Positions 8,272-16,611 are shown, numbered from the stretch's first letter. The stretch: 39,169 nt of DNA from CAZTCJ01 sp964612085 (GCA_964612085.1 CAZTCJ010000030.1:1-39169); one strand, 5' to 3'. The notes: generated from the letters alone by a model not told the origin. A program made the numbers and translations.

Positions 8272-9051
8272 ATGTCCGCTGCCGAAGCTCAGATCGACGA
8301 TGATGGTCAAGACGCCGCCGCCCGGCCCGGCATCGAGCCGGTGATCGAGCTGCGCGGCATTTTCCGCTTCTTCAAGCAGGGCGAGGGGCGGCTTGAAGTC
8401 TTGCGTGGCGCGCGGCTCTCGGTCTATCCGGGCGAGATCATCGCGCTGATCGGTCCGTCCGGGTCCGGTAAATCCTCGCTCCTGCATGTCGCGGGCTTGT
8501 TGGAAAAGCCCACGGCGGGCCATGTGCTGATCGGCGGGCGGGATTGCGTTCCGCTCTCGGACGAAGAAAAGACCCGGATCCGGCGCGAGAATGTGGGCTT
8601 CGTCTATCAGTTCCATCAGCTTCTGCCCGAGTTTACCGCCCTTGAGAATGTGGTGCTGCCCCAGCTCGTGGCCGCCGTACCGCGCAAGCGGGCCGAGGCC
8701 GAGGGCAAACGCCTGTTGGCGAGTCTGGGTCTCGCCAAGCGCTTCCACCACCGGCCCATGGAACTGTCGGGCGGCGAACAACAGCGGGTGGCTATCGCCC
8801 GCGCGCTCGCCAATCAGCCGGAAATTCTGCTGGCGGACGAACCCACCGGCAATCTCGACCCGAAAACGGCGGGCCATGTCTTCGATGAACTCATAAAGGT
8901 CATCCGCGAGGAAGGCCGCGCCGCCATCATCGCCACCCACAATCTGGAACTGGCGAACCGCATGGACCGGGCCGTGGTGCTGCGCGACGGCAAGCTGCTC
9001 GACGCCCGCCACGACATGATCCCCCTGGACGAAGAATACGAACCGGAATGA
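8272..9051 (+). CDS. lolD: lipoprotein-releasing ABC transporter ATP-binding protein LolD
   Basis: This 259-aa ATPase powers the Lol transporter. The Walker A motif GPSGSGKSS spans residues 61-69 (Lys67). The ABC signature LSGGEQQRVAIARAL, Walker B ILLADEPTGNLD and the switch histidine in IATHNLELA are all present. FVYQFHQLLPEFTALENV is the usual Q-loop region of LolD. There is a strong AAGGAGG ribosome-binding site before ATG 8272. It has an N-terminal extension of about 20 residues relative to the enterobacterial protein. It pairs with the preceding permease; an SOS-type promoter starts 13 bp after its stop. Confidence 0.96.
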   Translation: MSAAEAQIDDDGQDAAARPGIEPVIELRGIFRFFKQGEGRLEVLRGARLSVYPGEIIALIGPSGSGKSSLLHVAGLLEKPTAGHVLIGGRDCVPLSDEEKTRIRRENVGFVYQFHQLLPEFTALENVVLPQLVAAVPRKRAEAEGKRLLASLGLAKRFHHRPMELSGGEQQRVAIARALANQPEILLADEPTGNLDPKTAGHVFDELIKVIREEGRAAIIATHNLELANRMDRAVVLRDGKLLDARHDMIPLDEEYEPE

Positions 9052-9063
9052 GGCCGGAATTTT

Positions 9064-9107
9064 GTTCTCATTTCGTTCTTGACAGGTGAGAACAAATAGG
9101 AAACATT
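9064..9107 (+). promoter_or_regulatory. SOS promoter: LexA box overlapping a sigma70-type promoter
   Basis: GTTCTCATTTCGTTC at 9064-9078 fits the alphaproteobacterial LexA operator GTTC-N7-GTTC exactly. It abuts a consensus -35 TTGACA at 9079-9084; a weak -10 (AACATT or ACATTA) lies 17-18 bp downstream. A second imperfect half-site pair, GAAC-N7-AAAC, occurs at 9090-9104. LexA binding here would occlude RNA polymerase. The promoter points to the 35-codon ORF at 9345 and then dnaE. Confidence 0.8.
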
Positions 9108-9137
9108 AGCGCCATCCCGGAGGGGTCGTATCACCCC

Positions 9138-9183
9138 GGGCCGGCTCCGTGCAGGGCATCGTGCCTCCCGACGGAGCCGGCCC
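9138..9183 (+). other. strong hairpin in the SOS transcript leader
   Basis: A 13-bp perfect stem pairs 9138-9150 with 9171-9183 around a 20-base loop that contains a smaller stem. It has no T-tract on either side, so it is not a standard terminator, although it could contribute to ending the lolC-lolD message. An alternative pairing (CCCGG at 9116-9120 and GGGG at 9122-9125 with 9134-9140) competes with its left arm. Confidence 0.65.
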
Positions 9184-9218
9184 AACTTGTTAGGGTCTGT
9201 GTTAAGGGGCACCACCGG

Positions 9219-9281
9219 CCCGCTCCCTCTCCCGACCACCCACAAGGGTATCCTTGATGGATGGTCGGGAGGGGGAGCGGG
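9219..9281 (+). repeat. long inverted repeat in the leader of the SOS microprotein
   Basis: A 20-bp stem with a single G-U pair joins 9219-9238 to 9262-9281. The 23-base loop contains a further CAAGG/CCTTG stem. Such a long uninterrupted stem looks like a palindromic intergenic repeat unit. In RNA it would form a very stable structure 63 bases before the microprotein start codon. Confidence 0.7.
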
Positions 9282-9293
9282 CTGGCCAGGCAA

Positions 9294-9311
9294 CCGGAAA
9301 CGCGTTTCCGG
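9294..9311. repeat. perfect 18-bp palindrome
   Basis: CCGGAAACGCGTTTCCGG is a perfect palindrome, followed by a second copy of the half CGCGTTTCC. It lies 33 bp upstream of the microprotein start, so it is a possible operator for a dimeric protein or a hairpin near the ribosome-binding site. Confidence 0.6.
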
Positions 9312-9344
9312 CGCGTTTCCAGATGGATGCAAGGAGAATCGGCG

Positions 9345-9452
9345 ATGATGAAATCCGCAGAGTTCTGGAAGGATGTTTTGACAGCCTTCGCACTGGTCAG
9401 CATTGTATGCGCGGTCGGCGTTTTCGGCTCGGCCGCTTCCACTTTTTTCTAA
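9345..9452 (+). CDS. sidA: 35-aa single-helix membrane microprotein, likely SidA-type SOS division inhibitor
   Basis: A short ORF begins ATGATG at 9345 (either codon may start) behind a perfect AAGGAG site. The product has a charged head (MMKSAEFWKDV) followed by one hydrophobic segment from about residue 12 to the end, with only Gly, Ser and Ala breaks. It lies downstream of a LexA-box promoter and 26 bp upstream of dnaE. In Caulobacter crescentus the 29-aa SOS-induced division inhibitor SidA, an inner-membrane protein acting on FtsW/FtsN, is to my recollection encoded next to dnaE. Size, topology, SOS control and position all fit. Sequence homology could not be tested, and the microprotein could instead be an unrelated small SOS peptide. 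Confidence 0.7.
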   Translation: MMKSAEFWKDVLTAFALVSIVCAVGVFGSAASTFF

Positions 9453-9478
9453 AAGCATGACGCGCGGGGGGCAGGCGC

Positions 9479-12400
9479 ATGGGCGCATCCAGCGACAGCG
9501 GGAACCGGGACAAGGCCCGGGCGGGCTTTGTCCATTTGCGTCTGCATACGGCTTATTCCCTGCTGGAAGGCGCGCTGCGCATCAAAGCCCTGCCGGATTT
9601 GTGCCGGGAGGCGGGCATGCCCGCGCTTGCCATGACCGATACGGGCAATCTGTTCGGCGCGCTGGAGTTTTCCGAAACCGTGGCCGGGGCGGGCATTCAG
9701 CCCATTATCGGCTGTTCCCTGAAGCTCGATGGGGCCGATCCGGCATCCAACGATCCCCATGCCAAGCGGCCCGAACCCGCCGCCATCGCGTTGCTCGTTC
9801 AGAACGAAGAGGGCTGGCGCAATCTCTCGAAACTCTCAAGCGTCTCCTATCTGGAAACGGACGCGGCGGAAGAGCCCCATGTGGGCCTGGACGATCTTGA
9901 AGCCAGCAGCGCAGGGCTGATCGCGCTCACCGGTGGGCCCGACGGGCCGGTGAACCGTCTGCTGGTGGCGGGTAAGCGTCAGGAAGCGGAGGATCTGCTC
10001 GACCGTCTGGCGGCGATCTATCCGGGCCGCCTTTATGTGGAACTGCAACGCCATGGGCTCGATGCCGAGCGCCTGGCGGAAGGCCCGCTCGTGGAGATGG
10101 CCTATGCCAAGGGCCTGCCGCTAGTGGCCACCAACGAGCCTTATTTCCCGACCCGTGACATGTATGAAGCCCATGATGCGCTCATCTGCATCGAGGGCGG
10201 CGCCTATGTGCTGCAGGACGACCGCCGGCGGCTGACGGAAGAGCATTATTTCAAATCGCCCGAGGAAATGGCGGCGCTGTTCGAGGATCTGCCCGAAGCG
10301 GTGGCGAATACATTGGAAATCGCCAGGCGCTGCGCGTTCCGTGTGAAATCCCACAAGCCCATTCTGCCCGCTTTCGAGACCCAAGAAGGCCGGGATGCCA
10401 CGGCAGAACTCCAGGCTCAGGCGCGCGAAGGCCTGACCCGCCGCATCAAGGACAAAGGTACCCACACGGAGGAACAGGCCTATTGGGACCGGCTCGATTA
10501 CGAGCTCGGCATCATCACCAATATGGGCTTTGAAGGCTATTTCCTGATTGTCTCGGATTTCATGAAATGGGCGCGGGCGCGCAACATTCCGATCGGGGTG
10601 AGGGGCTCGGGCGCCACCTCCATCGTTGCCTGGTGTCTCGACATCACGAACCTGGATCCTTTGCGCTTCGATCTGGTGTTCGAGCGCTTCCTCAACCCGG
10701 AACGGATCTCGATGCCTGATTTCGACATCGATTTCTGCCAGGACCGGCGCGAGGAAGTGATCGAATATGTGCAGGGTAAATACGGTCACGACAAGGTCGC
10801 CCAGATCATCACCTTCGGAACCTTGCAGGCGCGCGCCGTGGTGCGCGATGTGGGCCGGGTGCTGCAGATGCCTTACGGTCAGGTGGACCGGATCTGCAAG
10901 ATGATCCCGAACCCGCCGGGCAAACCGGTGAAACTGTCCCAGGCCATCGCCGACGAGCCGCGCCTCCAGGCCATGATCGCGGAAGAGGAGCCGGTCAAAA
11001 ACCTGATCGACATCGCGCTGAAGCTCGAAGGGCTCTACCGGCACGCCTCGACCCATGCGGCGGGTCTGGTGATCGGCGACCGTCCGCTCCATGAGCTTGT
11101 GCCGCTTTATCGCGATCCGCGCGCCGACATGCCGGTCACCCAGTTCCACTACAAGGACGCGGAACGGGCGGGCCTTGTCAAATTCGACTTTCTGGGCCTG
11201 AAGACCCTGACCGTCATTGCCCGGACGGAAGAGCTGTTGCGCCGCCGCGGCATCGAGATCAAGACCCAGGAACTTGAATTCGGCGACGCCAAGACCTTCG
11301 AGATGCTGGCGAAAGGTGATTCCATCGGCGTCTTCCAGTTGGAAAGTGCGGGCATGCGCGATCTCTTGCGCAAGATGCGGCCCGACCGGATCGAGGACCT
11401 GATCGCGCTTGTGGCGCTCTACCGGCCGGGGCCCATGGAAAGCATTCCGCGTTATATCGAATGCAAGCACGGGCGCGAGGACGTCTTTTATCTCCATCCC
11501 ATGCTGGAGCCGATCCTGAACGAGACCTTCGGGGTCATGACCTACCAGGAAGACGTGATGCAGATCGCCCGCGACCTGGCGGGCTATTCGCTGGGCGAAG
11601 CCGATCTGTTGCGCCGGGCCATGGGCAAGAAGATCGAAGCGGAGATGAAAAAGCACCGGGCCCGTTTTATCGAAGGCGCGGCCAAGAACGACATTTCCAA
11701 AGGCATCGCCGAACAGATCTTCGATCAGGCCGCCAAATTCGCGGGCTACGGCTTCAACAAGGGCCATGCGGCGGCCTACGCACAAGTGGCCTATCAGACC
11801 GCCTATCTCAAGGCCAATTATCCGGTGGAGTTTCTGTCCGCGTCCATGACGCTCGATATCGAGCGCACCGACCGGCTGTCGGTCTTCCGTCAGGAGGCGG
11901 AGCGCCTGGAGATCCCTGTTCTGCCGCCGGACATCAACCGTTCGGAAGCGGATTTCGTCAATGCTCAGGATCCGGACAAGGGCGATGTCATCCTCTATGC
12001 CCTGGCGGCGCTGAAAAATGTGGGCCGTCAGGCCATGGACCATGTGGTCGAGATCCGGCGCGCCGGCGGTCCGTTCACGGATCTGGCCGATTTCGCCCAG
12101 CGCATCGATCCCCAGGCGGTCAACAAGCGCGCCCTCGAAGGGCTCGCCAAGGCCGGCGCCTTCGACGGTCTCGGGCTCGACCGGGCGCGGGTCTTCGCGG
12201 GCGCCGACGCCATCATCGACGCCGCCGACATGACGAAAAAGGAGCGGGAGTCCGGTCAGTCCAGCCTGTTCGCCGATAGCGGTCCTGAGGAAATCCGCCT
12301 GCCGGACACCGCCCCCTGGACGACGCCCGACCGGTTGCGCTTCGAGCTGGAGATCATCGGCTTTTATCTGTCCGGTCATCCGCTCGATGATTATCAGCGG

Positions 12401-12946
12401 GCGCTCAAACGTTGCGAGGTGATCTCTTACGCCGATCTGATCCGGGGCGCCGGGCGCCACAAGGCGATGGTCAAGCTCGCCGGCACCGTCATGGGGATCA
12501 ACGAGCGCAAATCGGCCAAAAGCGGGCGCGCCTTTGCCGTCGCGGAACTCTCCGATCCCACCGGCGCTTACGAGGTCTGGATCTTCTCCGAAGTGCTGCC
12601 CGCGGCCCGCGAGATCATGACGCCCGGCGCGGCGGTGGTGCTCACGGTCGCCGCCGACTGGAGCGGCGAGGAGGTGCGGCTGACCGCGAACATGGTCGAG
12701 CCTGTCGACAAGGTGACCGCCAAGGCCGCCATGGGTCTCGCGGTGACCGTGGACCGGCCCGACTGTTTCGACGGCATCAAGGCGTGCCTGAAGCGGCAAG
12801 GGCGCGGCGTCGTCACACTGTTTCTGCAACTCGACCAGGGGCTCTCCCAGGTGGATCTGCGGCTGCCCGGCGGCTATGCCGTCGATGCGGACATACGCGG
12901 CGCCCTCAAATCACTGCCCGGTGTGGTCCATGTGGACGAGGTTTAG
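9479..12946 (+). CDS. dnaE: DNA polymerase III subunit alpha (replicative, DnaE1 type)
   Basis: This 1155-aa protein is the catalytic subunit of the replicative polymerase. It has an N-terminal PHP domain (HLRLHTAYSLLEG from residue 19), and palm-domain aspartates Asp414 and Asp416 in PDFDIDF plus Asp570 in KFDFLGLKTLT. The helix-hairpin-helix and OB-fold regions follow (KLAGTVMGINERKSAKSGRAF). Length and the complete C-terminal domain point to DnaE1 rather than the shorter mutagenic DnaE2. It starts 26 bp after the SOS-controlled microprotein with no terminator between them, so part of its transcription may be SOS-responsive. The lolD-sidA-dnaE neighbourhood is conserved. Confidence 0.96.
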   Translation: MGASSDSGNRDKARAGFVHLRLHTAYSLLEGALRIKALPDLCREAGMPALAMTDTGNLFGALEFSETVAGAGIQPIIGCSLKLDGADPASNDPHAKRPEPAAIALLVQNEEGWRNLSKLSSVSYLETDAAEEPHVGLDDLEASSAGLIALTGGPDGPVNRLLVAGKRQEAEDLLDRLAAIYPGRLYVELQRHGLDAERLAEGPLVEMAYAKGLPLVATNEPYFPTRDMYEAHDALICIEGGAYVLQDDRRRLTEEHYFKSPEEMAALFEDLPEAVANTLEIARRCAFRVKSHKPILPAFETQEGRDATAELQAQAREGLTRRIKDKGTHTEEQAYWDRLDYELGIITNMGFEGYFLIVSDFMKWARARNIPIGVRGSGATSIVAWCLDITNLDPLRFDLVFERFLNPERISMPDFDIDFCQDRREEVIEYVQGKYGHDKVAQIITFGTLQARAVVRDVGRVLQMPYGQVDRICKMIPNPPGKPVKLSQAIADEPRLQAMIAEEEPVKNLIDIALKLEGLYRHASTHAAGLVIGDRPLHELVPLYRDPRADMPVTQFHYKDAERAGLVKFDFLGLKTLTVIARTEELLRRRGIEIKTQELEFGDAKTFEMLAKGDSIGVFQLESAGMRDLLRKMRPDRIEDLIALVALYRPGPMESIPRYIECKHGREDVFYLHPMLEPILNETFGVMTYQEDVMQIARDLAGYSLGEADLLRRAMGKKIEAEMKKHRARFIEGAAKNDISKGIAEQIFDQAAKFAGYGFNKGHAAAYAQVAYQTAYLKANYPVEFLSASMTLDIERTDRLSVFRQEAERLEIPVLPPDINRSEADFVNAQDPDKGDVILYALAALKNVGRQAMDHVVEIRRAGGPFTDLADFAQRIDPQAVNKRALEGLAKAGAFDGLGLDRARVFAGADAIIDAADMTKKERESGQSSLFADSGPEEIRLPDTAPWTTPDRLRFELEIIGFYLSGHPLDDYQRALKRCEVISYADLIRGAGRHKAMVKLAGTVMGINERKSAKSGRAFAVAELSDPTGAYEVWIFSEVLPAAREIMTPGAAVVLTVAADWSGEEVRLTANMVEPVDKVTAKAAMGLAVTVDRPDCFDGIKACLKRQGRGVVTLFLQLDQGLSQVDLRLPGGYAVDADIRGALKSLPGVVHVDEV

Positions 12947-12962
12947 AAGAAGGGCTTCGGAA

Positions 12963-12995
12963 AGGGCCGAATGGCGGGATCCGCCATTCGGCCTT
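12963..12995 (+). terminator. hairpin after dnaE, probable terminator
   Basis: A 13-bp perfect stem (12965-12977 with 12981-12993) closes on a 3-base loop 18 bp after the dnaE stop. It lacks a long T-tract (TTCC only), so intrinsic termination would be inefficient; transcript-end protection is an alternative. Confidence 0.55.
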
Positions 12996-13007
12996 CCTGA
13001 GCAGCCT

Positions 13008-13086
13008 GTTTCTTTCGCCCGGCAAAGCAAGGGGTTCACCCGCTGGGGCGGCGCTACGCGCCCTTGCTTTGCCGGGCGAAAGAAAC
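13008..13086. repeat. perfect 26-bp inverted repeat between convergent genes
   Basis: The arms 13008-13033 and 13061-13086 are exact reverse complements of 26 bp and flank a 27-base spacer. It lies between the ends of dnaE (+) and the aminotransferase (-). Arms of this length without mismatch suggest a palindromic intergenic repeat or MITE-like unit, also able to act as a bidirectional transcription barrier. Confidence 0.75.
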
Positions 13087-13121
13087 GAATACTAATCGGT
13101 GTACGTTTTAACGGGCATGCC

Positions 13122-14318
13122 TCACATCCGGCTGACGAACCGGGTCAGCCGGTCGAGCGCTTCGGCCAGACGCTCCTGGCCTTGGGCGAAACAGATCCGG
13201 ATGAACGCCTCATTGTCCGGTCCGAAGGCCGCCCCCGGCGCCACGCCCACATTTTCTTCCGCCAACAGAGCCTGGCCGAACGCGACGCTATCTTTCAGGC
13301 CGTCGATTTCCAGATAGGCATAAAAGGCCCCTTGCGGCCGGGCCATCCGTATACGGTTGTGTCCCTCAAGAACCTCTTCGACCACGGACAGACCGGAGCG
13401 GCAATGCTCCACCATGGTGGCGATGAACCCTTCGCCCTCCTCAAGCGCGGCCATGGCGCCGTATTGGGTGAAACTGGCCGCGCCCGTATTGGTGACGAGC
13501 GACAGGGTGTCGAGCCGGTCCGCCAGATAGCGGGGCGCCAGCATCCAGCCCAGGCGCCAGCCGGTCATCGCCCAGGTCTTGGAGAAACTGTTGATGATGA
13601 AAACCGGATCGTCGGGCTCCGCGATGGAAACGAAAGAAGGCGCCACCGGCCGGTCGTAGACGAGCCGGGCGTAAACTTCATCGGCGATGATCGCGATATT
13701 GCGCTCGCGCGCGAAGGCCAGCACGCGGGCCTGATCCTCCGCATCCATCATCCAGCCGGTGGGGTTGGCGGGCGAGCCGATGAAGATCGCCTTGGTGCGG
13801 GCGTCGCAGGCCGCGAACAGGGCGTCGAAATCGAGCCGCCAATGCGGACGGCCGTCGGCGCCGGTCTCGAAGCGCTGGCTGACCAGCCGCACATCGGCGC
13901 CTTGGGCCTCGGCGGTGAGAATGATGTTGGTCCATTGGGGCGTGACGATCACCACGCCGTCGCCCGGCTGGGCCAGGCACTGCACCGCCATGGTGATGGC
14001 GAGCATGGCCGAGCCCGGCACGGTGACCCGGTCAAGGCCGATTTGCGTGCCGAAGAGACGGTTGGTGTAATCGACGATCGCCTGGCGCAGGGGGCGGATG
14101 CCGGGGGGCGAGACATAGCGGGTCTTGCCGGCCTCCAGCGCCTCGATGCAGGCCTTGCGCACCACATCGGGCGTGGTGAGATCGCTTTCGCCGAACCAGA
14201 GGGGAATGACGCTCGGATCCCCCAGCCGCTCACCGAACACGACAGCCTGGGCGCTGGGACGCAGGCCCAAAATCGAGTCGCGGATCGGCGTCCTGAGCGG
14301 GGTTTTGGGGCTCGTCAT
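13122..14318 (-). CDS. PLP-dependent class I/II aminotransferase
   Basis: This 398-aa fold-type I aminotransferase of the aspartate-aminotransferase superfamily has all key residues: Asn185 in SPANPTG, Asp213 and Tyr216 in DEVYARL, the PLP Schiff-base Lys247 in NSFSKTWAMTGWRLGW, and the substrate-carboxylate Arg374 in FIRICFA. The exact substrate cannot be read. It is transcribed against its neighbours, convergent with dnaE and divergent from rpsB. The ATG at 14318 is the only start that keeps the N-terminal arm. It is not obviously part of any operon in this window. Confidence 0.9.
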   Translation of the reverse strand: MTSPKTPLRTPIRDSILGLRPSAQAVVFGERLGDPSVIPLWFGESDLTTPDVVRKACIEALEAGKTRYVSPPGIRPLRQAIVDYTNRLFGTQIGLDRVTVPGSAMLAITMAVQCLAQPGDGVVIVTPQWTNIILTAEAQGADVRLVSQRFETGADGRPHWRLDFDALFAACDARTKAIFIGSPANPTGWMMDAEDQARVLAFARERNIAIIADEVYARLVYDRPVAPSFVSIAEPDDPVFIINSFSKTWAMTGWRLGWMLAPRYLADRLDTLSLVTNTGAASFTQYGAMAALEEGEGFIATMVEHCRSGLSVVEEVLEGHNRIRMARPQGAFYAYLEIDGLKDSVAFGQALLAEENVGVAPGAAFGPDNEAFIRICFAQGQERLAEALDRLTRFVSRM

Positions 14319-14406
14319 GGCGCAGGCTTTCCCTTCATTCCTTGGTCGGTCGCCGGACTCGAACGGGTCGATTTCCGGCAGAGTTAAAACATCTTACCCG
14401 ATGCGC

Positions 14407-14435
14407 TTGCCAGCGCGCCCGCAACCTCTTATAAA
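14407..14435 (+). promoter_or_regulatory. sigma70-type promoter of the rpsB-tsf block
   Basis: TTGCCA (14407-14412) and TATAAA (14430-14435) are separated by exactly 17 bp, close to consensus. The predicted start near 14442 gives an rpsB leader of about 155 nt, long enough for autogenous control by ribosomal protein S2, which is known for rpsB-tsf in other proteobacteria. No specific S2-binding structure was identified. Confidence 0.65.
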
Positions 14436-14596
14436 CCGCGCCATTCCACACGCGGACACAACGCTCTCTGACTTAGCGCGAAACAAGGCGCTTTGACGAG
14501 GGTGGATCCGGTGTCACGAGGCGCCAAGGCCCTGAATGCCTTACGCGCCTCGCGGCGACGTCCGCGGCGGCAGAACCGGAAAAGGAGAAAACTGGC

Positions 14597-15472
14597 ATGG
14601 CGTTGCCTCAATTCACCATGCGCCAGCTCTTGGAAGCTGGCGTGCATTTCGGGCACCAATCCCACAGATGGAACCCGAAAATGGGCCCTTATATCTATGG
14701 GGTCCGGAACCGTATCCACATTGTCGATCTGTCGAAAACCGTGCCGATGCTGCACCAGGCCCTGCTGGCTGTGCGCGGCGCCGTGGCCCAGGGCGGGCGC
14801 GTGCTGTTTGTCGGCACCAAACGTCAGGCGGCGGATCCGGTGGCGGACGCGGCCCAGCGCTGCGCGCAATACTACATGAACCACCGCTGGCTCGGCGGTA
14901 CGCTGACGAATTGGAAAACCATCCTGAATTCGATCAAGCGGTTGCGGTCCCTGGAAGAGGTGCTGGCGGGCGAAGCCCAGGGCTACACCAAGAAGGAACT
15001 GCTCCAGATCACGCGCGAGCGCGACAAGCTCGAACTGTCGCTGGGCGGGATCAAGGAGATGGGCGGCCTGCCCGATCTGTTGTTCGTGATCGACACTAAC
15101 AAGGAAGCGATCGCGGTGCAGGAGGCCAACAAGCTCAACATTCCGGTCGTGGCGGTGGTGGACACCAATTGCGATCCGGACGGCATCACCTATCCGATCC
15201 CCGGCAATGACGACGCGGCGCGCGCGATCAATCTGTATTGCGATCTCATCGCCCGCGCGGTGATCGACGGCATTTCCGAAAGCCAGAGCGGCGCGGGCGT
15301 CGATATCGGCGAATCGGCAGAGGTGGTGGAAGACACGCTCGCCGAAGCCGATGGGGCTGCGGACGAGAAAAACGCTCCGGATACCGCCGAAACCGATACG
15401 GCGGAGGCCCCGGTTGCGGCCGCGGAGACGGGCGAAGGCGAAGGAGACCGGCAACAGGCGACTTCTGCCTGA
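14597..15472 (+). CDS. rpsB: 30S ribosomal protein S2
   Basis: This 291-aa protein has the canonical S2 start FTMRQLLEAGVHFGHQSHRWNP and conserved MNHRWLGGTLTNWKT, PDLLFVIDTNKEAIAVQEA and DTNCDPDGITYPIPGNDDA segments. After about residue 226 comes a tail of roughly 60 residues rich in Glu, Asp, Ala and Thr, longer than the E. coli protein (241 aa) but common in alphaproteobacteria. It has a good AAAAGGAG ribosome-binding site. It belongs to the small subunit head/body junction and recruits S1 where present. tsf follows after 209 bp. Confidence 0.98.
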   Translation: MALPQFTMRQLLEAGVHFGHQSHRWNPKMGPYIYGVRNRIHIVDLSKTVPMLHQALLAVRGAVAQGGRVLFVGTKRQAADPVADAAQRCAQYYMNHRWLGGTLTNWKTILNSIKRLRSLEEVLAGEAQGYTKKELLQITRERDKLELSLGGIKEMGGLPDLLFVIDTNKEAIAVQEANKLNIPVVAVVDTNCDPDGITYPIPGNDDAARAINLYCDLIARAVIDGISESQSGAGVDIGESAEVVEDTLAEADGAADEKNAPDTAETDTAEAPVAAAETGEGEGDRQQATSA

Positions 15473-15681
15473 TCCCGGCCACAAAATCGTGTATGAGAAG
15501 GGGCCCGCGCGCGTTGGTGCGCTGGTCCCAAGCCTATCACGGGCGGCTGCGTCTGAGCGGCCCGTCACGGGTGGCCCCGTCATGAACGGTCCGGGGGTGA
15601 GACGGCTTGATGCCGCACGGCGCCCCGAGGGCCGTTCCTGTGAGAACACTTTGATCGATTGACTGAGATGGAGCGAGAACC

Positions 15682-16611
15682 ATGGCCGAAATCACCGCGA
15701 GCATGGTGAAGGACCTGCGGGAAAAAACCGGCGCGGGCATGATGGACAGCAAGAAAGCCCTCGTTGAAAACAACGGCGATATCGATGCGGCCGTCGATTG
15801 GCTGCGCACCAAGGGGCTCGCCAAGGCCGCCAAGAAGGCCGGCCGCGTGGCCGCCGAGGGCCTGGTCGCCGTGGCGGTCGACGGCGGCAAGGGCGCCGTG
15901 GTCGAGGTCAATTCCGAAACCGACTTCGTGGCCCGCAACGACAAATTCCAGGACATGGTCGGCGAGATTGCCAAACTGGCGCTGAAAACCGACGGCAGCG
16001 TGGACGCGCTCGGCGCTGAGGCGTATCCGGGCGCCGGCAAGCCCGTGTCCGAGCATCTGCCCGACATGGTCGCCACCATCGGCGAGAACATGACCCTGCG
16101 CCGGTCGGCCGTGATCGAGGTCTCTCCGGGCGTCGTGTCTTCGTATGTCCACAACGCGGCCGCCGACGGCATGGGCCGGATCGGCGTGCTGGTGGCGCTG
16201 AAATCCGAAGGCGACACGGCGAAGCTCGAAGAGCTGGGCCGCAAGGTCGCCATGCATGTGGCGGCGACATCGCCTTTGGCGCTGCGCTCGGACGATCTCG
16301 ATCCGGCCGTGGTCGAGCGTGAGCGCTCCGTGTTCGCCGACCAGGCGCGCGAGTCCGGCAAGCCCGACAACATCATCGAAAAGATGGTCGAAGGCCGCTT
16401 GCGGAAATTCTACGAGGAAGTGGTTCTGCTCTCGCAGGCCTTTGTGATCGATCCGGACAACACGGTCGAGAAGGCCGTCAAGGCGGCCGAGAAGGACGTG
16501 GGCGCGCCTGTCGAAGTGGCGGGCTTTATCTGCTTCAAGCTCGGCGAGGGGATCGAGAAGGAAGAGACGGATTTCGCGGCCGAAGTGGCGGCGGCGGCGT
16601 CCGCATCCTGA
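15682..16611 (+). CDS. tsf: translation elongation factor Ts
   Basis: This 309-aa guanine-nucleotide exchange factor for EF-Tu has an N-terminal UBA-like domain with KDLREKTGAGMMDSKKAL, followed by the two EF-Ts core domains marked by VEVNSETDFVARND and the late FVIDPDNTVEKAV region. Length is normal. The ATG at 15682 has a GAGCGAG ribosome-binding site. The 209-bp gap from rpsB contains a GC-rich imperfect stem near 15500-15530, possibly an attenuator, and might hold a second promoter, though none is convincing. Confidence 0.98.
   Translation: MAEITASMVKDLREKTGAGMMDSKKALVENNGDIDAAVDWLRTKGLAKAAKKAGRVAAEGLVAVAVDGGKGAVVEVNSETDFVARNDKFQDMVGEIAKLALKTDGSVDALGAEAYPGAGKPVSEHLPDMVATIGENMTLRRSAVIEVSPGVVSSYVHNAAADGMGRIGVLVALKSEGDTAKLEELGRKVAMHVAATSPLALRSDDLDPAVVERERSVFADQARESGKPDNIIEKMVEGRLRKFYEEVVLLSQAFVIDPDNTVEKAVKAAEKDVGAPVEVAGFICFKLGEGIEKEETDFAAEVAAAASAS

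Noticed and set aside
10121..12829. A very long open frame antisense to dnaE, and similar long antisense frames elsewhere (for example 719-2245 minus and 1987-3669 minus).
   Set aside because: They mirror real GC-rich genes, are extremely rich in His, Arg and Asp, and show no domain; the sense frames are clearly the coding ones.
14352..14379. A T-loop-like GTTCGAGTC on the minus strand upstream of the aminotransferase, suggesting a tRNA.
   Set aside because: The flanking T-stem has two mismatches of five, and no acceptor, D or anticodon stems can be drawn. The same bases form a small inverted repeat (GCCGGA...TCCGGC), so it is at most an operator candidate.
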